From the NCBI GenBank assembly GCA_963971425.1, contig OZ020514.1:16807218-16871217 (forward strand): 64,000 nt of DNA, given 5' to 3'. The notes beneath the pieces are model-generated. The model had not been told where the DNA came from and did not search any database. It was given only the letters and a program-made list of their open reading frames with translations. Shown piece by piece: positions 59,205 through 64,000 of this stretch; positions within the stretch are counted from its first letter, which is position 1; every line of letters begins with the position of its first letter. Source of the DNA: Bryoerythrophyllum caledonicum (taxonomy: Eukaryota; Streptophyta; Bryopsida; Pottiales; Pottiaceae). Position numbers and translations under genes: made by a program.

Positions 59205-59565
59205 TCACGGCACGTGGCATCGAGGGTCTCTCCGTATCGTAGATTTTAGCGTAGATTAGTTTGTTACTAATCTACGTGTGTTTAGGGACGAACGGCGGCG
59301 CACCGTTTTCATCCATGGATGATTTTCATCCACTTAGGGTTGTATGCGTGTGCGTATAGCGCCGCACACGTCCTTGACTTGACGTCTTTGTCAAGTCAAG
59401 CTTTGTGAGTGTGTTTAGAGAGTGATTAGTGAGTCCTTGCTTGTTAGTGATGGTTTGTCATTAGTAAAGACTCTACATTCTCTAGTTCCACTCGCACTCG
59501 TTGATTCTTCCTTCGTGGAGTGCGAGACGCTTGACTACTTGTGATTCATACATCTTTCACTTGAC
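59205..59565 (+). repeat. 5' LTR of the methyltransferase retrotransposon
   Basis: It begins TGTCACGGCACGTGGCATCG, cutting the Harbinger gene, and matches the split LTR at 590-845 and 4635-4775. A stem GTAGATTAG..CTAATCTAC lies near 59250. The position upstream of gag in the same orientation supports a 5' LTR, but the two copies diverge beyond about 59565 and the 3' LTR is outside the window, so the LTR may be longer. Confidence 0.6.
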
Positions 59566-60802
59566 AAAGACCCTCCCACGTTTCTTGCTATAGTTCTCAA
59601 ATTTGACATTGAGTGATTTGAAAAAAATTGTGGGTACTTTGAATTTACGAATAGAGCGCGTGGAGACGGAGCCAACGCCACCGACCGCGCCCAAATCGGA
59701 TGATTTTTGGAGAAGTTGTGGAGATTGGAAGTTGTAGAGCAAGAAGTTGTGGAGCAAGAAGTTGTGGAGTTTCTGGAGTTTCAGCAGTTTCATCCAATTT
59801 GCGATTTCTCATCCATTGTCGACGTTTCATCCGCTGCGCACGACTTCATCCATCCGGAGCAGTTTTCATCCGGATACGCATATGCACAAGGGTCGCAATT
59901 TCGTTAGGGACCCTAAACCGTGCCGAAGTTCCCAATTCCGTTAGTTTGAGTGCTGAAATTTCAGGGAGTCCCTGGAATGAACACTTAAAATTTCAACTTT
60001 TGGAGTTTTACATATTTTTTGATTCTGATTGCGGATTTGAGTTCGCAAGGAAATTCTAAGACTAATGATGTAAAGAAATTTTAGTTTACAAAAAAAAAAA
60101 TATTTGGCGAGTTTTTGGGACGTCCAAAAACAATCACATGTTATGTGATCTTTTAAAAAATAAAAAAGGGTAGTGCTAAACTTTGGGAGTAGATTTCAAA
60201 GGCATTGTCACTCGGATGTAAGTGACATTTATGCTTATAGTTAGGGTTTCCGCCATTTGACCTAATTTTAGCATTAGTTTGGCGTTTGTCGTGATTATCT
60301 ACCAATGTATGTGATTTCATTGGATGGATAGTGTTTTTAAACACCACGGTCAATCTCCACTACTCCCTTAGTTTTAGACGTTAGGGGGGAACACTTTCAG
60401 TGTTTCTCTTTGATTTGCAGGTTTTGAGACTTTGAGGCATCCACTGCAGGCGTGTGCCAGTGGCGCTGTCTCTTTCATTTTCCTGCTTTTATGTTGTTGG
60501 GGGAGAGGATCCGGTTTTGATTTCTGGATTCTTGTGCGGTACCTCCCCCGTCTTGCGGGCTTGTTGCCGGTGTTTTTCGGTGGCCCCATTTCTTGTTGTT
60601 CCAGTTTGTGATAGGGTACCGTAGGGGTGAAGTCGGATTTATGGCCGGCAAGACCTTTCTATGTGGGGGGATGTGGTTGGACCTGTGGTAGCCGGAGGTG
60701 ATGACCGGTGATCCACACAGCTTGGTGATTTTGCAGGTGCAGGTTGCCCGTTCGTACCCTTACCCTTTAGATAGTACCCGTAGATAGATCCCGAGGTGGT
60801 TT
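59566..60802 (+). other. Leader between LTR and gag
   Basis: No gene. It contains a small triplicate of a GTTGTGGAGCAAGAA-like unit at 59720-59775. I could not identify a tRNA primer-binding site with confidence; TTGTGATAGGGTACC near 60604 is only vaguely like the initiator-Met type. Confidence 0.4.
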
Positions 60803-62152
60803 TTGTTTATGGTGAGTACCCGGAGTCGATATTACCGCTCTCCCTCACCAAACCACTCGGAGAGTGCTTCCACCACAGACTTTGGGCCAGGGTCGGATAC
60901 CGACGAGGCTTTTGAGCCTGTTTCGGCGTTGGATACCGACCGTAGGCTTCGGGTCTGGAGTGTGGGCACGTTTGACGACATGCAGGACGATCACCGTCAT
61001 GTCGTGCAAGACAAGTTCTCGGGACGGGCTGGGGGCATCTCCCTACCCGATTGGCGTCTCCGATTCCAAACTTGGATGAAGGAGAAGTGCCAGCGGACGC
61101 CGTCGTTCAACGATTGGTACGCGTTCGAGCTTTTGCCCCAGCATTTGGAGCTGGAGGCACTTCAGACATATGGGAGGTGGACCACGCAGCACGAGGCAGA
61201 GTTGCGCCCGGTTGAGGAGTATTGGCGCCAGCGTGTGGAGTTGGTCACTGCACTCAAGGAGAGTGCGGTTGCCCAACTCTCGACTTCCACCGAGGAGTCC
61301 ATGGAAGAGGAGAGTTTCCTAGGTGAGGACTCCAAGGGCAAAGGTGTTGCCATTGCGGGCGAACGAGCTGGCATGAGGGCCATGTCTCGTTTGGCCGTAG
61401 CCACACGTGCAGCATTGGTGGCGGTTGGCAACCCGCCAGCCTTCGATCCTTTGGCGCAGTTCATGGCGCATCTGGAGGTGGAGTACGGGGGGTTTCGGCG
61501 CGATCAGATGCACCGCATCTAGGACTTCCGCCGTGAAAAGGAAGACACGCCACGCACCATGTACACACGGTTGGCACGGTTGGCGGCGGAGGCTAGTGAT
61601 GTCTTTACGGAGCGCCAACTTGTGAAGATTTTTATCTCCAAGCTCGACAAGCGAATGGTAGAGTTGATCAGTCCGCATTAGCTCTTCCGGTACCACGGCA
61701 ACGCGACCTTGGCTCAGGCGTTCGCCGAGGTGGAAGCGCTTGACCGGGCGTTGGGTGTGAGCGAGGCCACAGACTTGGTCACGTCGCTCATGGATGCTCC
61801 AAAGCCCAAGAAGCTTGCTACGGCAACTGGTAGCTTGGCAGAAGCACAACCTGAAAAGGTTGTGCATTGTTGGGCTTGTGGAGAGGCCGGTCACACCAAG
61901 GGGGACCCCAATTGTCCGAAGAAGAAGGAGGCAGTGGCGAGGAAGGCCAAGCCCAAGACCGAGGCGGCCAAGCTTACGGAGAAGACTGGGAGCAAGGGGA
62001 AGAAGCCTGTGACATGCTCTCACTGTGGCAAGCCTGGCCACAGTGATGAGAACTGCTTTTCTCTTCACCCAGAGAAGCGCCCAGGATCTTCGGCTGTTGG
62101 ATCAGATGCTGTGAAGTCACTTCAATCCGAATTGGCGGAGTTGAAGAAGTAG
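60803..62152 (+). pseudogene. gag of a Ty3-type retrotransposon, with stops
   Basis: A structural capsid-nucleocapsid region of about 450 codons. The first half is acidic; the capsid-like part includes the FDPLAQFMAHLEVEYGGF region and, after TAG 61520, FRREKEDTPRTMYTRLARLA. A second TAG is at 61679. Two zinc knuckles follow: CWACGEAGHTKGDPNC (long last spacing) and the standard CSHCGKPGHSDENC. The frame meets TAG at 62150 and continues in phase into the protease. I read these TAG codons as damage, though the one at the gag-protease border could be a readthrough stop as in some retroelements. Confidence 0.7.
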
Positions 62153-64000
62153 ATGAGCGCGATGGCTTCTTTGGGGCAAGTGGTAGACACACGGCCTGTA
62201 GTGACGGGTCAGGGCTCATCTTCAGCCTTAGATCGCTACTTGTATGGCGCTTCGGGGGAGGTGGTGGCAGCGGTTGCCACTCGTGCTCAGACCATTACAC
62301 AGGCGGTGGCACCCTCTTCCACTCTGCCGCGTAGTAGCGGTCGTTCACGCCATGCGGGTTTGCCGGACCACATTGGTCAGTCCCGACTACCTCTGTCGTT
62401 CAGCATCGCGGATGCGACTACTTCTACTGCCGCTCCCACTTCGATTCCGGTCCCACCGGTTTCTTCCAGTCCTGGAGATGCTGTACATACTTTGGCGTAT
62501 AAGGTGTTGCAATTGCCGGTGTTTGCTGGTGTGGACTTTCTCATACCGGATTTTCAACCATCCGGTATATTCCATTTGGCGGGTAGTATGTTGGAAGGCA
62601 AGGTGCCCATTCCGTCGTTGGAGGTGTCACAGGCAGTGACCGCTCCACCCATTGAGGAGGATTTGGTGGCAATGCGGGCCAAGTTGGCGGCGGAAGCTAT
62701 TTCCGCGTTTGAGGCCAATGCCACTTCCACACCTATGGAGCAGTCGTCCAGGGATCGGGCCTTGATCTCTGGAGTGGCTTATTTGTCTGACGTTGCAGCC
62801 CGGTCGGCACGAGAGCGACGTAGTGTGCGTCCAGGGGTGGTACGTTTGGTGAATGACGATGGAGTCATGGTGGTAGGCCGTACGGATGGCAACTCCACTC
62901 AAGCTACCCCCCTACGTGTTATGTTGGACTCCGGGGCTCAGCCAGTGATGATTGGCAAGCAGCTAGCCCAGGATTTGGGTCTAGGTGCTTTGGACCTCGA
63001 GCCTTGTCCATTCACGATTGTTACATTGGTTGGGGGCACGGAGAAGGCCATGGGCTACACCCGACATCCGTTGCAGTTGATGTTTGGCGTGGGATCTGGT
63101 CCATTATTCTCCCATGTCTCCCTTCAGTGCACTGTTACTGGCGCCACCAACTACGATATTTTGGTGGGCCAGCAGGCACTATATCCACTTGGATTTGGGG
63201 TGGATAACTGGACGGAGGAGGCCTGGATTAGGCCAGGGTGGTCTGCCGGTGATGGCAGGAAGGAGCTCATCCCCGTAGTCTTCGCAGCTAGCGCGGTGAC
63301 TTCGACGACAGATGCTATGTTTGGGTGTAGTGCTCTGGCATCAGACTTGCCGTGTGCTTCTTCACTTTTGGAGGAGACATATGCATTTATGTCTGTGGTG
63401 GAGGATTCACACGAGCATCCACCATTGGCGATCCCTGCCCGTCATTGCAAGGATCCGCTTCCGCCGTGGGGGACACCGTTGGAGCTCACTCGTCAGTGTG
63501 GAGAGATCGTGGATGCTCTTGATGCTCCACTGCCTTCAGTGGACTCTTCCACTCCGTTGTTGGCTCGTACTATTCAGTGGCGACCACCTGATGAGGGTAT
63601 TACCCTTGTGGAGTTATTTGCCGGTATCAGTACGGGGCTCGCGGCTGTGTTGGAGGCCGGGCTCAAGGTATGACGGTATATCCACGTGGATAGTGGCTTT
63701 GCAACCAACCGTGCCGCTCACCATCACATTCAGCGTCTTCTGGCGTTGTATCCAGAGTAGTTACCATCTTCTGCGATTCGAGGGTGTTTTGGCAAGTTGC
63801 CACGTGATGTGACGTTGATCAGTGAGGATGATCTTCGCCGGTTAGGTCACGTGGACTTGGTGATTGCCGGATGGCCTTGCCGAGGCCATTCACGGGCGGA
63901 AAGTGGACGTGGCTTGGATGATCCACGGTCGGGTCTCTTTGCGGATTTGCTCAGGCTCGTCCAGTGGTGGATTACCCACCAATCGACACCACCAGGGTAC
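62153..64000 (+). pseudogene. Retropepsin fused to a cytosine-5 methyltransferase
   Basis: This is in the same phase as gag. A Ser/Pro/Ala-rich linker is followed by an aspartic protease at about 62910-63215 with the active-site triplet in VMLDSGAQPV and a late YDILVGQQALYPLGF. From 63593 comes a DNA C5-methyltransferase: motif I LVELFAGISTGLAAVLEAG (cofactor binding), then VDLVIAGWPCRGHSRA, motif IV with the catalytic Pro-Cys, and LDDPRSGLFADLLRL. Breaks: TGA 63671 and TAG 63758. The window ends inside the domain, so later motifs and any reverse transcriptase are unseen. Retrotransposons with captured methyltransferases are reported in charophytes and dinoflagellates; the enzyme would act on newly made element DNA or chromatin. 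Confidence 0.8.

Noticed and set aside
62153..62200. The ATG at 62153 as a separate protease gene start
   Set aside because: The frame is the same as gag and the preceding codon is TAG, so a broken or readthrough continuous gag-pol is simpler.
1..64000. tRNA, rRNA or organelle genome segment
   Set aside because: No cloverleaf or rRNA core sequence was noticed, and introns plus nuclear transposons show this is nuclear DNA.

Overview
The window reads as nuclear DNA of a plant-lineage eukaryote with a large, transposon-rich genome. It holds one recognisable host gene, an organellar polynucleotide phosphorylase split into about 24 short exons (8.2-16.2 kb, minus strand). Almost everything else is transposable elements, nested in one another and mostly decaying. 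A retrotransposon that carries a DNA cytosine methyltransferase just after its protease (60.8-64.0 kb) points to a charophyte alga, because such elements have been reported in charophytes and dinoflagellates. I would guess a Chara-like alga, but this is inference. No search could be run, and all splice sites were placed by eye.

Layout. 0.59-4.78 kb: a retrotransposon LTR split by a 3.8-kb insertion that carries a broken transposon gene. 4.9-8.2 kb: a RING-like gene remnant and non-coding repeat DNA. 8.2-16.2 kb: the polynucleotide phosphorylase gene. 16.39-37.31 kb: a giant DNA element with terminal inverted repeats (TIRs) of about 375 bp. A complete PIF/Harbinger transposon (16.4-19.38 kb) and a 517-bp TA-flanked MITE (19726-20242) have both inserted into its left TIR. 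37.3-39.1 kb: no gene. 39.1-42.2 kb: a decayed DDE-transposase-like gene of a second family. 42.2-46.9 kb: AT-rich DNA with local repeats. 46.9-58.0 kb: a cluster of elements marked by GC-rich palindrome blocks, holding a kinase-like pseudogene, a RING-type gene family (one broken long copy, one short copy) and a hAT transposase pseudogene. 58.5-59.2 kb: a second Harbinger transposase, cut off where an LTR begins. 59.2-64.0 kb: the LTR and the gag-protease-methyltransferase region, running off the window.

The giant element is the most unusual object. From a central promoter region (about 26.6-27.8 kb) two gene sets diverge. To the left is a spliced DUF7869-type (DDE-like) transposase candidate followed by a small acidic protein. 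To the right is a long spliced gene or gene set: a basic-tailed protein, a large unknown protein, and four successive FCP1/HAD-phosphatase-like domains whose catalytic aspartates are all replaced. A 17-bp near-perfect palindrome, GTCGGCTGSCAGCCGAC, occurs about twenty times, only inside this element, and sits in nearly every intron or just after the stop codons.

Decay is widespread. Many element genes keep one reading frame over kilobases but are interrupted by isolated in-frame stop codons (23 listed) and a few single-base shifts. This is what mutation of methylated, silenced repeats would produce, but it needs comparison with intact copies.
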